A stretch of 64,000 nt of DNA from JBMFVE01 sp049966155 (GCA_049966155.1 JBMFVE010000004.1:154185-218184); one strand, 5' to 3'. Positions 43,951-53,249 are shown, counted from the first letter of the stretch. Numbers and translations: made by a program. Notes: a model not told the origin generated them from the sequence alone.

Positions 43951-44755
43951 ACTTGATCTGTCAGCAGATTCTTCCACAATTATCGATGCATTGGAAAAGT
44001 ACGCAGAAGAATATCGGAAGAATCTTTATTTACCTCAATTTTTACGAGCAAGGCAAATCGTCATAAATCACGTGGTCAAATATGTTAGTCGTGGAAAAAG
44101 GATTCTCGATATAAATTGTGGGACTGCGATAGATGCTATTAAGCTCGCAGAGCTTGGATATGAGGTAACCGGTGTCGATATATCTTCTGCCATGATCTCC
44201 ATTGCGAGGGAAGAAATATCAAAGGCAAAGGTATCCTCACTGGTCAAGTTAGAGACGGCAGATTACAGGGCAATGCCCAAATTTGAACATAAGTTTGACG
44301 CTGTTCTGTCAAATTTTGGAGGGATCAATTTTGCAAAGGATTTGAATCCAATATTTAAATCTGTTTCAGATAGTCTGAATCAAGGTGGCATCTTTATGGT
44401 TAATACTGTGAACCGAATCTGTGCAGCAGAAATAGCTATTTTTATGTTAAAGGGAAGGATCTCAAAAGCGTCACGCAGAATTACCGGTGGAAAAGCTAGA
44501 ATAGGTGGTAAGCTTGTTGAATTGTATTACCACCCGAAACGATCTTTTGTTAATGATGGTAATCGTCTGGGCTTTAAACTGATAGACTCATTTGGTCTGA
44601 ACATATTTGCGCCGCCGCTATGGGCTAGTGATTTTTTTAAATTTCACGGAAAAGTTGCAGGTTTTCTGGAACAAATTGATGACGCAATCCGCCGGATTCC
44701 ATTAATAAGATCTCTGGGTGACTTTATGGTGCTGGTGTTTCGGAAGATTGAATAA
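43940..44755 (+). CDS. Class I SAM-dependent methyltransferase, trio member 3
   Basis: A 271-residue Rossmann-fold methyltransferase. The SAM site is ILDINCGTAIDAIKLAELGYEVTGVDIS, with the next acidic loop in LETADYRAM. The substrate cannot be told. It overlaps the radical SAM gene by 11 bases, so all three genes of this trio are translationally linked. The response regulator follows 120 bases later and may be separate. Confidence 0.85.
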   Translation: MINKLDLSADSSTIIDALEKYAEEYRKNLYLPQFLRARQIVINHVVKYVSRGKRILDINCGTAIDAIKLAELGYEVTGVDISSAMISIAREEISKAKVSSLVKLETADYRAMPKFEHKFDAVLSNFGGINFAKDLNPIFKSVSDSLNQGGIFMVNTVNRICAAEIAIFMLKGRISKASRRITGGKARIGGKLVELYYHPKRSFVNDGNRLGFKLIDSFGLNIFAPPLWASDFFKFHGKVAGFLEQIDDAIRRIPLIRSLGDFMVLVFRKIE

Positions 44756-44875
44756 TTGGTCAAATGGATATGAATTTGCAGTTATCTTTTTACGGTAAAC
44801 TTAAGTACCTGTTTCTCCTTGCCAGTAGGTTGCCTTTGCTCAGGAAAGGTTTTATATTACGATTGGGATTGTAGC

Positions 44876-45256
44876 ATGGATGTCCTCGTAGTAGAAGATA
44901 ATGCAATAAACCGTCAGCTTGCGGTTTACCTCCTGAAAAAGGCAGGTTTCGATGTTTACGAAGCAGATTCCGGAAAACAGACATTCGAGTTTCTATCTCG
45001 ACAAACTCCAGATGTTATTTTACTCGATATACAACTGCCTGAGATGGATGGTATTGAAATTTTAAAGAGGATAAGAGATAAAGAAGAAACGAGAAGAATT
45101 AAAGTTATTGCGCTGACAGCTTATACCATGCGAGGTGACAGAGAGAAATTTGAATCAGCTGGCTTTGACGGTTATTTGCCCAAGCCGATTGAGCCTCAGG
45201 TATTTGCCAAACAAATACTTGACATATGTAATAATGGCTCGGGGGACAGCTTTTAA
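44876..45256 (+). CDS. Single-domain response regulator (DivK/CheY-like)
   Basis: About 126 residues from the ATG at 44876; an upstream in-frame Met adds 19 unlikely residues. It is one receiver domain: acidic pair in VVEDNAINRQ, phosphoacceptor Asp in VILLDIQLPEMDG, conserved Thr in IALTAYTM and Lys in YLPKPIEP. There is no output domain. The N-R-Q at the start and the ALTAYTMRGDRE motif are typical of DivK-like regulators acting inside phosphorelays, so the nearby kinase and receiver-DHp protein are possible partners. Confidence 0.9.
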   Translation: MDVLVVEDNAINRQLAVYLLKKAGFDVYEADSGKQTFEFLSRQTPDVILLDIQLPEMDGIEILKRIRDKEETRRIKVIALTAYTMRGDREKFESAGFDGYLPKPIEPQVFAKQILDICNNGSGDSF

Positions 45257-45370
45257 GGAACATTACAGGACAAACCCGGGTTATTACTATAGAGAGAAAA
45301 AGAGTTTATTATAGCATTTGTTCTTTGAAAAAAGCAAACTACCAGATGTTCTTCGAGATTGCTATTTTAT

Positions 45371-45728
45371 GGGGATGATATTGGAATCGACGGAGATTGG
45401 GATGGTAGGAGCAGCATGCCGCGGTCACCGAGTCCGCGTAAAAAATCGGTAAAAACAATAAGTGCGAACTATAACTACGCATTGGCTGCTTAATTAAATA
45501 AGCAACCCGTCCACTCAAAAGTCTTGCTCGCCGGCTTTGAGATGGGCGTCGATCAGACGGGCATCTCTTTGCCTTCCTCCCGGTGGGGCAATGAGATTAA
45601 AAACCGGGATATTCGGGTCACAGCTCAGTCCCACGAGTAGTGCCCGAAGAAAACTCAAGATGGGACTAAGCATGTAGAAGCTTCTATGGTCCTATCTTCG
45701 GACCGGGGTTCGAATCCCCGCATCTCCA
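45371..45728 (+). ncRNA. ssrA: Transfer-messenger RNA (tmRNA)
   Basis: Rescues stalled ribosomes by adding a degradation tag. The tRNA-like ends pair as GGGGATG (45371-45377) with CATCTCC (45721-45727), and the T arm reads GGGGTTCGAATCCCC. The tag reading frame follows the conserved AAUAAGU and resumes at GCG (45464): it encodes A-NYNYALAA and stops at TAA 45491. The ALAA end matches the ClpXP/ClpAP recognition form. The CCA tail is not encoded. The overall length of about 358 bases is normal. Confidence 0.95.
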
Positions 45729-45895
45729 CAAACATTGTACCAATATCCAAATATCCCTACAGGGTGGTCCAACATTTTCATAGGTCGAAGAGGCGATTTG
45801 TTAAACTCGTCTGCTTGGGCTGGAACTTAAGTTTCCATTCAAGTTGACCGGGATTCTTTTTGCCTTTGTAGTCCAACTTCTTATATTAAATTATC

Positions 45896-47374
45896 ATGTG
45901 GACTCGAGATAGATTATCTGAACTTGTGAGATCGAGAATTGGTGACCGGCTTCTTGTGGTGGTATCGAATCGTGAACCATATGTTCACACTTTTGATGGA
46001 GAGGAAATCAGGAACTACGTTCCCCCAGGGGGTCTTGTGACAGCTCTTGAACCTGTAATGGAGGCAAGTGGCGGTTACTGGGTAGCACAGGCGTCTGGAG
46101 AAGCGGATTCTTATGTTGTGAATGATCAAAATGAGATAGCGTGTCCCCCATCTAACCCAAGCTATATCTTAAAGAGAGTATTTCTGACAAAGGAAGAGGA
46201 AACAGGATATTATTATAATTTTTCTAATCGAAGTCTTTGGCCATTATGCCATGTTGCTTATGTACGACCTCAATTTGATGAGAGAGATTACCTAATTTAT
46301 AAGAAAGTACAGGAGAAGTTTGCTGAAGCTGTTTCAGAAATCGTTCGAGATAAACCGGCTTTTGTCTTCATACAGGATTACCATTTTGCAAACCTGTCAA
46401 GGATGTTAAAAGAACGCTTGCATAATGTCGTGACTGCTCAGTTCTGGCATATTCCATGGCCAAACAATGAGGTAATACGAATTCTTCCTTTTAAGGAAGA
46501 AATACTTCAGGATCTCCTATTTAATGACCTGCTAGCTTTCCATATCCAGTACCATGCAATTAACTTTCTCGATACAATCAACAGATATCTTGAGGCAAGG
46601 GTTGAATACGACACAATGAAAATCAGTCGTGGCGGTCGCACCACGTTAGTCAGGTCATTTCCAATAGGAATTGATTTTGAAGAAATGTCAAAAACATCGA
46701 ATTCTGCAAACGTAGTGGCACTAAGAAAAGAGCTCAGGAGAAAGTATAGGCTTGCTGGGTCAAAGGTCATTCTAGGAGTTGATCGGATTGATTATACAAA
46801 AGGCATTCTTGAAAGGTTCAAGGCAGTTTCTCGGTTCTTTGAAAAATATCCTCAGTATGTGGGTAAGGTAAATTATATACAGCTTGGAGCCTTGAGCCGA
46901 ATGCGAATTGAAGAATATAGAGTTTTAAATGACCATTTGAACGACCTGATGGTGGAAATTAATGATAAATATGGATTCAAGGGATGGAAACCTATTACCT
47001 TAATGCGAGCGAATCACAGCAAAGAAGAGGTTGCAGCCTGGAATGGAATAGCCGATGTTGGAGTTGTAACTTCACTTCATGATGGAATGAACCTTGTTGC
47101 TAAAGAATTCGTAGCGTCAAGAAATGACCTGCGAGGGGTCCTCCTTCTAAGTGAATTTACAGGGGCTGCGAGGGAACTCTCAGAAGCTGTGCTGGTAAAC
47201 CCTTACCATATTGATGGAGTTGCTGATGCAATAAGAGAGGCACTTGAATTGCCAGTGGAAGAGCAGGAACGGAGGATGAGAAAGATGAGAGAAGTAGTTC
47301 AGGTTCAGAATGTATACAGGTGGGCGGCAAAGATTTTAAGCGAACTATTTAACTTTGAGTTCGTTGAAGCATGA
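45896..47374 (+). CDS. Alpha,alpha-trehalose-phosphate synthase-like glycosyltransferase (GT20)
   Basis: A 492-residue enzyme expected to make trehalose-6-phosphate from a nucleotide glucose and glucose-6-phosphate. Seen are the NREPY and PPGGLVTALEP N-terminal motifs, FIQDYHFANL, WHIPWPNNE, FPIGID, the substrate loop GVDRIDYTKGILERF and SLHDGMNLVAKEF. The family usually has HDYHL and here reads QDYHF. The related glucosylglycerol-phosphate synthase cannot be excluded. It is the first gene of an osmoadaptation-like operon; the next gene, an MscS channel, overlaps it by 4 bases (ATGA). Confidence 0.88.
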   Translation: MWTRDRLSELVRSRIGDRLLVVVSNREPYVHTFDGEEIRNYVPPGGLVTALEPVMEASGGYWVAQASGEADSYVVNDQNEIACPPSNPSYILKRVFLTKEEETGYYYNFSNRSLWPLCHVAYVRPQFDERDYLIYKKVQEKFAEAVSEIVRDKPAFVFIQDYHFANLSRMLKERLHNVVTAQFWHIPWPNNEVIRILPFKEEILQDLLFNDLLAFHIQYHAINFLDTINRYLEARVEYDTMKISRGGRTTLVRSFPIGIDFEEMSKTSNSANVVALRKELRRKYRLAGSKVILGVDRIDYTKGILERFKAVSRFFEKYPQYVGKVNYIQLGALSRMRIEEYRVLNDHLNDLMVEINDKYGFKGWKPITLMRANHSKEEVAAWNGIADVGVVTSLHDGMNLVAKEFVASRNDLRGVLLLSEFTGAARELSEAVLVNPYHIDGVADAIREALELPVEEQERRMRKMREVVQVQNVYRWAAKILSELFNFEFVEA

Positions 47375-48420
47375 CGACAGGGATGACTGTTATGCAGATG
47401 CTCATCCTTTCAACCGCTGTTGTAATATCTTCAATCATTTTCGGACTTTTTCTGCGAAATTTTTTACTTGCAAAACTGATCCATATTGCAAGAAAAACAA
47501 AATGGCAATTTGACGATATCATATTAGAAGGACTCAGAAGCGGCATTGTATTCTGGTCTATTGCGGTGGGGGTTTATTATGTATTGAAGAATGTGAGCCT
47601 TCCTGAAAATGTAGTCCATATTTCAATAAGAGTACTCACCGTATTAATTATTTTTTCCGTGACTATTGTCCTGGCCAAAGTTGGCGTGCTAATCGTTGAC
47701 CACTATAAAAATTTGATGGCTGGTCTGGCGTCGACCTCTTCATTGCTCAAAAATATTGTCAAGATTAGCATTTATTCTATCGGAATTCTCTTTATTCTAG
47801 ATTATCTGGAAATTCACATTGCACCACTTCTCACCGCTCTGGGTGTTGGAGGTCTCGCAATAGGCCTGGGATTACAGGAAACTCTTTCAAATTTTTTTGC
47901 AGGGCTTCAAATACTCGCTGCAAATCAAATTAGAGTTGGAGATTATATTAAGTTGAGCTCAGGTGATGAAGGTTTTGTCGAAGATATGAACTGGAGGGCA
48001 ACGGTTGTGCGTACACTTTCTGGAAACCATGTAATCATCCCAAATAAGAATTTGGCGGGTCTCATCATTACCAATTATCAGGAGCCTGCCCCGGACATGT
48101 CGATTGTCTTTAATCTTGGTGTTGATTATTCAAGTGATTTAGATGAGGTGGAAAGGGTGACCGTAGAAGTTGCAAAGGAAATTCAGATGACTGTCCCCGG
48201 GGCAGTAAGAGATTTTCAGCCGTTCATTCGCTTTAACGAGTTTGCTACTTCATCGATCAATTTTTCCGTCATATTGAGAGGAAAATCTTATGTTGATCAG
48301 TATTTAATAAAGCATGAATTTGTAAAGAAACTAAAACAAAGGTATGACAAAGAGGGGATCAAAATCCCTTTTCCCGTCAGAACTGTTTATCTCAATCAAG
48401 ACGATAAGAAAGATGGATGA
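47371..48420 (+). CDS. MscS family mechanosensitive ion channel
   Basis: A 349-residue small-conductance-type mechanosensitive channel that opens on membrane tension to release solutes on hypo-osmotic shock. Four N-terminal helices precede the pore-lining segment LGVGGLAIGLGLQETLSNFFAGLQIL. The conserved beta domain begins RVGDYIKLSSGDEGFVEDMNWRATVVRTLSGNHVIIPN. It is longer than E. coli MscS (286) by an extra N-terminal helix. It sits between the GT20 synthase and DUF5752, so trehalose synthesis and its emergency release are co-encoded. Confidence 0.93.
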   Translation: MTTGMTVMQMLILSTAVVISSIIFGLFLRNFLLAKLIHIARKTKWQFDDIILEGLRSGIVFWSIAVGVYYVLKNVSLPENVVHISIRVLTVLIIFSVTIVLAKVGVLIVDHYKNLMAGLASTSSLLKNIVKISIYSIGILFILDYLEIHIAPLLTALGVGGLAIGLGLQETLSNFFAGLQILAANQIRVGDYIKLSSGDEGFVEDMNWRATVVRTLSGNHVIIPNKNLAGLIITNYQEPAPDMSIVFNLGVDYSSDLDEVERVTVEVAKEIQMTVPGAVRDFQPFIRFNEFATSSINFSVILRGKSYVDQYLIKHEFVKKLKQRYDKEGIKIPFPVRTVYLNQDDKKDG

Positions 48421-49075
48421 CACCATATTTGAGTTCAAGTCACGACTCGTTCTCACCGAATTGCTTGGAAAAAGGGCTTCCAACTTATTTGAACTCCTTG
48501 AAGGTATTAAAGTTGTTCCACTGACTTCTATATACCATCATACTCATCGTTTTCTTCAACAGCATCATTTTCTCTCTCCAGAGCCTCCCAATGATTTTGC
48601 ATATTGGGTTACTAATATGCTTAATGATGAGCTCGCCGGTGAAAAGCTGGCCAGTATAGATGTTATGCAATTTAACAGACTTGCAGATTTGAGAAACAAG
48701 CTTGTATCGCTGCTTTCTAATTATCTTTCTGAATATGCTGAGAGGATAACTCAATCAGCCCCGGAAGGAGAGGAGTTTCATTTTATGAGCAGCAGAATAT
48801 TTGTACTTCCGACTCCATGGAGAGCTTCCAATTTGCATGAATTTATTGAATGTTTAAGGAATGTCAGCATACACTCAATTTATTATCACATGTTTGAAGC
48901 AAGGCTGAGACTCGAAAAGGGTGAGAATGATTTTTCAATTTGGCTCAGATCAAACGGATACGAAGGTGCAGCTGAAGAATTGTCTAAATTAGATCCTTAT
49001 ACATTTACGCTTGAGGGTTTAAGAACGAGGATACTTGGAATTGTTTCAGGTGCAGAAGGCCGAGTCTATGATTGA
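48413..49075 (+). CDS. DUF5752-like protein
   Basis: About 220 residues starting at the ATG at 48413, which overlaps the MscS stop. It is a soluble helical protein with FEFKSRLVLTELLGKRASNLFELLEGIKVVPLTSIYHHTHRFLQQ, then VSIHSIYYHMFEARLRLEKG. The conserved His-rich helices suggest a ligand-binding role. DUF5752 genes recur next to trehalose-synthesis genes in several phyla; my assignment rests on that pattern plus the sequence, and the function is unknown. It is followed by TreT with a further overlap. Confidence 0.65.
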   Translation: MDDTIFEFKSRLVLTELLGKRASNLFELLEGIKVVPLTSIYHHTHRFLQQHHFLSPEPPNDFAYWVTNMLNDELAGEKLASIDVMQFNRLADLRNKLVSLLSNYLSEYAERITQSAPEGEEFHFMSSRIFVLPTPWRASNLHEFIECLRNVSIHSIYYHMFEARLRLEKGENDFSIWLRSNGYEGAAEELSKLDPYTFTLEGLRTRILGIVSGAEGRVYD

Positions 49076-50288
49076 AATAAAGCAGTATAAAGACATTGTT
49101 GGTGAGGCAGTAATCAGTGAATTGTATTCTCTTGGGGAGAAGGCCGGCAGATTTGCTCTAAAACATGTAAATTCCACTGCCGTAGGCGGGGGGGTGGCAG
49201 AAATCTTAACCCGAATGGTGCCAATGCTTAACGAACTGGGGGTAAGAAGTGATTGGGATGTCATTAGAGGGGGAGAAAAATTTTTTTCTATAACAAAAAA
49301 GATGCATAATGCACTCCATGGAGTAAACTTGCATTTTGAAAAGGAAGATTTTGATTACTTTGTTGAAATCAATCGAAATAATGCGCAGTCCATGAATTTT
49401 GATGCTGATGTAATATTTATTCACGACCCACAACCCATTGTTCTTGTTGAGAAGCGGGAAAATCTTTTAAATAAATGGGTCTGGAGGTGCCACATAGATT
49501 TTTCAGAACCTGATGAGCAGGTTTGGCTTTTTTTAAAAGATTATATAGAAAAATATGATGCAGTTATTTTTTCTGCCCCTGCATTCAGTCGACCGCTGTT
49601 AACAAGACAGGTTCTAATCTCACCTTCAATTGATCCATTGAGTGATAAAAACAGAGAGCTCGATGCAAACCTCGTGCAATCTGTGTTTGACCGTTTCGGG
49701 ATAGACAGGAAGCGTCCTGTTATCACGCAAATTTCCCGTTTTGATTATCTCAAGGATCCTGTGGGTGTTATAAAGGCATATAAGCTTGTCAAGAAGTATG
49801 TTAATTGTCAACTTGTGCTGGCCGGAGGTGGCGCAACAGATGATCCCGAAGGTGAAAAGGTACTCTCAGATGTTCGAAACGCAGCAGATGGCGATGAAGA
49901 TATATTTGTTCTCCTTTTGCCTCCTTCAAGCGACGTTGAAATTAATGCATTGCAAAGAGGATCGACGGTAATTCTCCAGAAATCGTTGCGTGAAGGATTC
50001 GGACTGACAGTGGCAGAAGCTTTGTGGAAGTCAAAGCCAGTTGTTGCTTCAGCTGTTGGAGGAATTCCCCTTCAGATAAAGCACAAGTACAATGGGATAC
50101 TTACACACAGCATTGAAGGAACGGCATACTGGATAAAGCAGCTGATTAACGAGCCGAAGTACGCTGCAGAATTAGGTCAGAATGGAAGGGAACATATACG
50201 GCAAAACTTCCTTATAACGCGTCACCTGCGTGATTACCTTCTTCTGACGCTGTCTCTTTTTTATAACAAAGACATAGTGTACCTATAA
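49068..50288 (+). CDS. TreT-like trehalose synthase, GT4 glycosyltransferase
   Basis: A 406-residue GT4-family glycosyltransferase from the ATG at 49068, which overlaps the DUF5752 stop. The N-terminal part reads GGGVAEILTRMVPMLNELGVRSDW and IFIHDPQPIVLVEKR, and the C-terminal part has ISRFDYLKDP, REGFGLTVAEALWKSKPVVASAVGGIPLQI. This arrangement matches TreT, which makes trehalose from a nucleotide-glucose and glucose in one step. A second, independent route to trehalose therefore sits beside the GT20/OtsB route. TreT function is inferred, not proven. Confidence 0.8.
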   Translation: MIEIKQYKDIVGEAVISELYSLGEKAGRFALKHVNSTAVGGGVAEILTRMVPMLNELGVRSDWDVIRGGEKFFSITKKMHNALHGVNLHFEKEDFDYFVEINRNNAQSMNFDADVIFIHDPQPIVLVEKRENLLNKWVWRCHIDFSEPDEQVWLFLKDYIEKYDAVIFSAPAFSRPLLTRQVLISPSIDPLSDKNRELDANLVQSVFDRFGIDRKRPVITQISRFDYLKDPVGVIKAYKLVKKYVNCQLVLAGGGATDDPEGEKVLSDVRNAADGDEDIFVLLLPPSSDVEINALQRGSTVILQKSLREGFGLTVAEALWKSKPVVASAVGGIPLQIKHKYNGILTHSIEGTAYWIKQLINEPKYAAELGQNGREHIRQNFLITRHLRDYLLLTLSLFYNKDIVYL

Positions 50289-50289
50289 A

Positions 50290-51069
50290 TTGATATCTCT
50301 GCCAGTAAAATTTCGAACCGAAACACTTCTGAACATCGCAGGAAGGAATCCCGTCTTCTTTTTTGACTTTGATGGAACTTTAACCGAGATTGTTGAGCGA
50401 CCACACCAGGTCGAATTAAAAGCAATAACAAAATTTATACTTGAAGAGCTTGTCAGACGATTTAATGTTGGAATACTGAGTGGCAGGAGGCTTGTTGATG
50501 TCAAACAGCTTATCGGAATAAAAGGATTGTACTATTCGGGAAATCACGGCGTGGAAATTGAAGGGCCGGATTTCAGATTTATAGAGCCACAGTCTGTCGG
50601 ATCATATAGATATATTCTTTCAATTTCTAAAGCAATCTCCGATAAATTAGCTGGTACAGGCGCGTTAATAGAGCAAAAGAAATACTCGGTTTCTATTCAT
50701 TATAGAAACCTTAATCCAAAAACTGTAAAGAAGGTCCTATCAGAACTTGATGCTATTCTGGGAGAACCACTACGCCGAGGAAAAATTCAAATTCTTCATG
50801 GTAAAAAAGTTATTGAAGTTAGGCCTCCGGTTGACTGGGATAAGGGAAAGGCATTGAGAATAATTTTGGAAAAAATAGACGGAACAGGTAAACCGGTTTT
50901 CTTTGGTGATGATATAACAGATGAGTACGGATTTAGAGAGGCAAATCGCCTCAAAGGTATAAGTGTCTTTGTCGGAAGGAAGAATCGGAACACTGCAGCA
51001 GGTTACTGGATTGAATCCCCATCGGCATTGATCGGGGAGTTATCGAAATTTTTGTTTATTGTAGAATGA
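50290..51069 (+). CDS. otsB: Trehalose-phosphatase (OtsB-like HAD hydrolase)
   Basis: The 259-residue product dephosphorylates trehalose-6-phosphate. The HAD nucleophile motif is FFDFDGTLTEIVERP, with later motifs LSGRRLVDVK, YSGNHGVEIEG, DKGKALRIIL and VFFGDDITDEYGF. The size is the family norm. The reading frame begins at a TTG one base after the TreT stop; a further internal Met start is not convincing. It is the last gene of the operon. Confidence 0.93.
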   Translation: MISLPVKFRTETLLNIAGRNPVFFFDFDGTLTEIVERPHQVELKAITKFILEELVRRFNVGILSGRRLVDVKQLIGIKGLYYSGNHGVEIEGPDFRFIEPQSVGSYRYILSISKAISDKLAGTGALIEQKKYSVSIHYRNLNPKTVKKVLSELDAILGEPLRRGKIQILHGKKVIEVRPPVDWDKGKALRIILEKIDGTGKPVFFGDDITDEYGFREANRLKGISVFVGRKNRNTAAGYWIESPSALIGELSKFLFIVE

Positions 51070-51164
51070 CGTCAGGCAAATAGTCGGCGAATCAGGAATA
51101 TATTAAAACTTTTTTAACGTCAGGTGGAATCCTTTCTAATGCAGGAGAAAGTTAATAAACATAA

Positions 51165-51198
51165 ACAAAGAAGTCCCGACTGAGCGGGACTTCTTTGT
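51165..51198 (-). terminator. Intrinsic terminator downstream of groEL
   Basis: A 14-bp perfect stem, ACAAAGAAGTCCCG with CGGGACTTCTTTGT, and a 6-base loop lie between the convergent otsB and groEL genes. On the minus strand it is followed by a T-rich TTATGTTTATT stretch, so it fits the end of groEL; it can also stop plus-strand readthrough. Confidence 0.65.
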
Positions 51199-51220
51199 AG
51201 ATCTCCAATATTTGCATTGC

Positions 51221-52846
51221 TCAGTACATATCGCCCATTGGAGGATTCGGTACGGGTGGTTTCTCCTTTTCTGGCTTCTCACAAATAACCGCTTCTGTTG
51301 TTAACAATAAGCTGGCAACGCTTGCTGCGTTTTCAAGTGCAGTGCGCGTTACTTTAGTCGGGTCAATTACGCCCGCCTTTACCAGATTTTCGTATGTCTC
51401 CGTTTGAGCATTGAACCCGAAGTCGTCTTTCCCGTCCTTCACCTTTTGGAGGACTACCGAGCCTTCCAGGCCGGCGTTGTTGACGATCCAGCGTAAAGGC
51501 TCCTCAAGCGCTTTTCTGATGATGTCAACGCCTATTTTTTGATCGTCATTTTCAGTTTTTACTCCGTCGAGCTTAGCCAGTGCGCGGATGAATGCAACCC
51601 CACCGCCAGGTACAATTCCTTCCTCAACCGCAGCGCGCGTAGCGTGGAGAGCATCTTCCACGCGGGCCTTTTTCTCTTTCATCTCAACTTCAGTAGTGGC
51701 GCCGATCTTCAGAACAGCAACCCCACCGGATAATTTAGCAAGCCTTTCCTGAAGTTTTTCACGGTCGTAGTCTGACGTTGTCTTTTCAATTTGTGCCTTT
51801 ATTTCATTTATCCGCCGCTTAATGTCATCTTTCTTGCCAGCGCCTTCTACAATTGTAGTATTGTCCTTGTCGACGGTCACCTTCTTTGCTGTTCCAAGGA
51901 ATGAGAGCTGAGTATTTTCAAGTTTAAAGCCCTTTTCCTCCGAAATAACCTGTCCGCCTGTCAGGATGGCAATATCTTCCAGCATTGCTTTTCTTCTGTC
52001 ACCAAATCCTGGTGCTTTCACAGCCACGCACTTGAGCGTTCCGCGTATTTTATTTACAACTAATGTGGCAAGTGCTTCACCCTCTACGTCTTCAGCAATA
52101 ATTAAAATTGATCTGCCACTTTGAGCAACCTTCTCAAGAATCGGCAGCAGATCCTTCATAGTTGAAATCTTTTTATCGTGAATCAGGATATAGGGGTCTT
52201 CAAGGTCGGCTTCCATTGATTCTGAATCAGTCACAAAATAAGGAGAAAGATATCCGCGATCGAACTGCATTCCTTCGACCACCTCCATTGTGGTCTCGGT
52301 CCCTTTTGCCTCTTCGACAGTGATCACGCCGTCCTTGCCAACTTTGTCCATAGCGTTGGCTATCAGTTCACCTATCTCTTTGTCATTGTTTGCTGAAATT
52401 GCTCCAACCTGTGCAATTTCTTTCTTATCTGTAACTTCTTTACTCAGTTCCCTGAGCGATTCAACTACTTTTTGTACTGCAAGGTCAATTCCTCTTTTCA
52501 AATCCATTGGATTTGCCCCTGCAGTGACGTTCTTTAATCCTTCTCTGAAGATTGCCTGAGCTAAAACAGTTGCTGTTGTGGTTCCATCGCCTGCGACGTC
52601 GGAAGTCTTCGAAGCGACTTCACGCACCATTTGCGCACCCATGTTTTCAATTGGATCCTCGAGTTCAATTTCTTTTGCTACTGTGACGCCATCTTTGGTT
52701 ACTGTTGGTGCACCGAATTTCTTGTCGATGACCACGTTTCTTCCTCTTGGACCAAGTGTGACTTTAACGGCGTCGGCAAGCTTGTCCACACCGCGTTTGA
52801 GTGCAGCGCGTCCGTCTGCTCCAAAATCAATCATTTTTGCTGCCAT
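51221..52846 (-). CDS. groL: 60 kDa chaperonin GroEL
   Basis: A 541-residue chaperonin subunit that folds proteins in a double ring with GroES. It begins MAAKMIDFGADGRAALKRGVDKLADAVKVTLGPRGRNVVIDK and contains AGDGTTTATVLAQAI. The C-terminus ends PVPNPPMGDMY without the usual GGM repeat tail. The gene follows groES by 21 bases and shares its CIRCE-controlled promoter. Confidence 0.98.
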   Translation of the reverse strand: MAAKMIDFGADGRAALKRGVDKLADAVKVTLGPRGRNVVIDKKFGAPTVTKDGVTVAKEIELEDPIENMGAQMVREVASKTSDVAGDGTTTATVLAQAIFREGLKNVTAGANPMDLKRGIDLAVQKVVESLRELSKEVTDKKEIAQVGAISANNDKEIGELIANAMDKVGKDGVITVEEAKGTETTMEVVEGMQFDRGYLSPYFVTDSESMEADLEDPYILIHDKKISTMKDLLPILEKVAQSGRSILIIAEDVEGEALATLVVNKIRGTLKCVAVKAPGFGDRRKAMLEDIAILTGGQVISEEKGFKLENTQLSFLGTAKKVTVDKDNTTIVEGAGKKDDIKRRINEIKAQIEKTTSDYDREKLQERLAKLSGGVAVLKIGATTEVEMKEKKARVEDALHATRAAVEEGIVPGGGVAFIRALAKLDGVKTENDDQKIGVDIIRKALEEPLRWIVNNAGLEGSVVLQKVKDGKDDFGFNAQTETYENLVKAGVIDPTKVTRTALENAASVASLLLTTEAVICEKPEKEKPPVPNPPMGDMY

Positions 52847-52867
52847 TGATCAGTTCTCCTTTCTTGG

Positions 52868-53152
52868 TTAAATAATTGCAAATATGTCGCTTTCACGCAT
52901 TATAAGGTACTCTTCGCCATCAATGTTGACTTCTGTACCGGAATACTTTCCGTACAAGACCTTATCCCCAACCTTGACTTCGATTGGGATTTTCTTTCCT
53001 TCGTCTGTTACCCGGCCCGGTCCTACTGCAACGACCTCGCCTTGCTGAGGACGCTCTTTTGCCGTGTCGGGAACATATAGCCCGCCTTTCGTTTTTTCGT
53101 CAGCAGGCATTGGTTTAACAACCACTCTGTCTGCCAAAGGTTTAATGTTCAT
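52868..53152 (-). CDS. groS: 10 kDa co-chaperonin GroES
   Basis: A 94-residue lid of the GroEL chamber. It starts MNIKPLADRVVVKPMPADEKTKGGLYVPDTAKERPQQGEVVAVGPG and includes VKVGDKVLYGKYSGTEV. The mobile loop (EKTKGGLYV) is intact. GGAGGG precedes the start. It is first in the groES-groEL operon. Confidence 0.98.
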   Translation of the reverse strand: MNIKPLADRVVVKPMPADEKTKGGLYVPDTAKERPQQGEVVAVGPGRVTDEGKKIPIEVKVGDKVLYGKYSGTEVNIDGEEYLIMRESDIFAII

Positions 53153-53195
53153 ATCTTTCCCTCCTTATCTTTGTAAATTACTGTTTAATAAAGTG

Positions 53196-53222
53196 TTGGC
53201 ACTCTATTATGACGAGTGCTAA
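53196..53222. promoter_or_regulatory. CIRCE operator (HrcA-binding)
   Basis: TTGGCACTC-N9-GAGTGCTAA matches the consensus TTAGCACTC-N9-GAGTGCTAA with a single change (A to G in the left arm). It lies about 45 bases upstream of groES and overlaps the -10 hexamer, as expected for HrcA repression. hrcA itself is not in the window. Confidence 0.95.
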
Positions 53223-53249
53223 TATAATAACTGAAATCTGGAGAATCAA
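53221..53249 (-). promoter_or_regulatory. Vegetative-type promoter of groES-groEL
   Basis: On the minus strand TTGATT (53249-53244) and TATATT (53226-53221) are separated by exactly 17 bases. The -10 element runs into the CIRCE left end, explaining repression. Confidence 0.7.

Noticed and set aside
45298..45370. A short ORF or leader before the tmRNA
   Set aside because: Reading frames are short, without a ribosome binding site or conserved residues.
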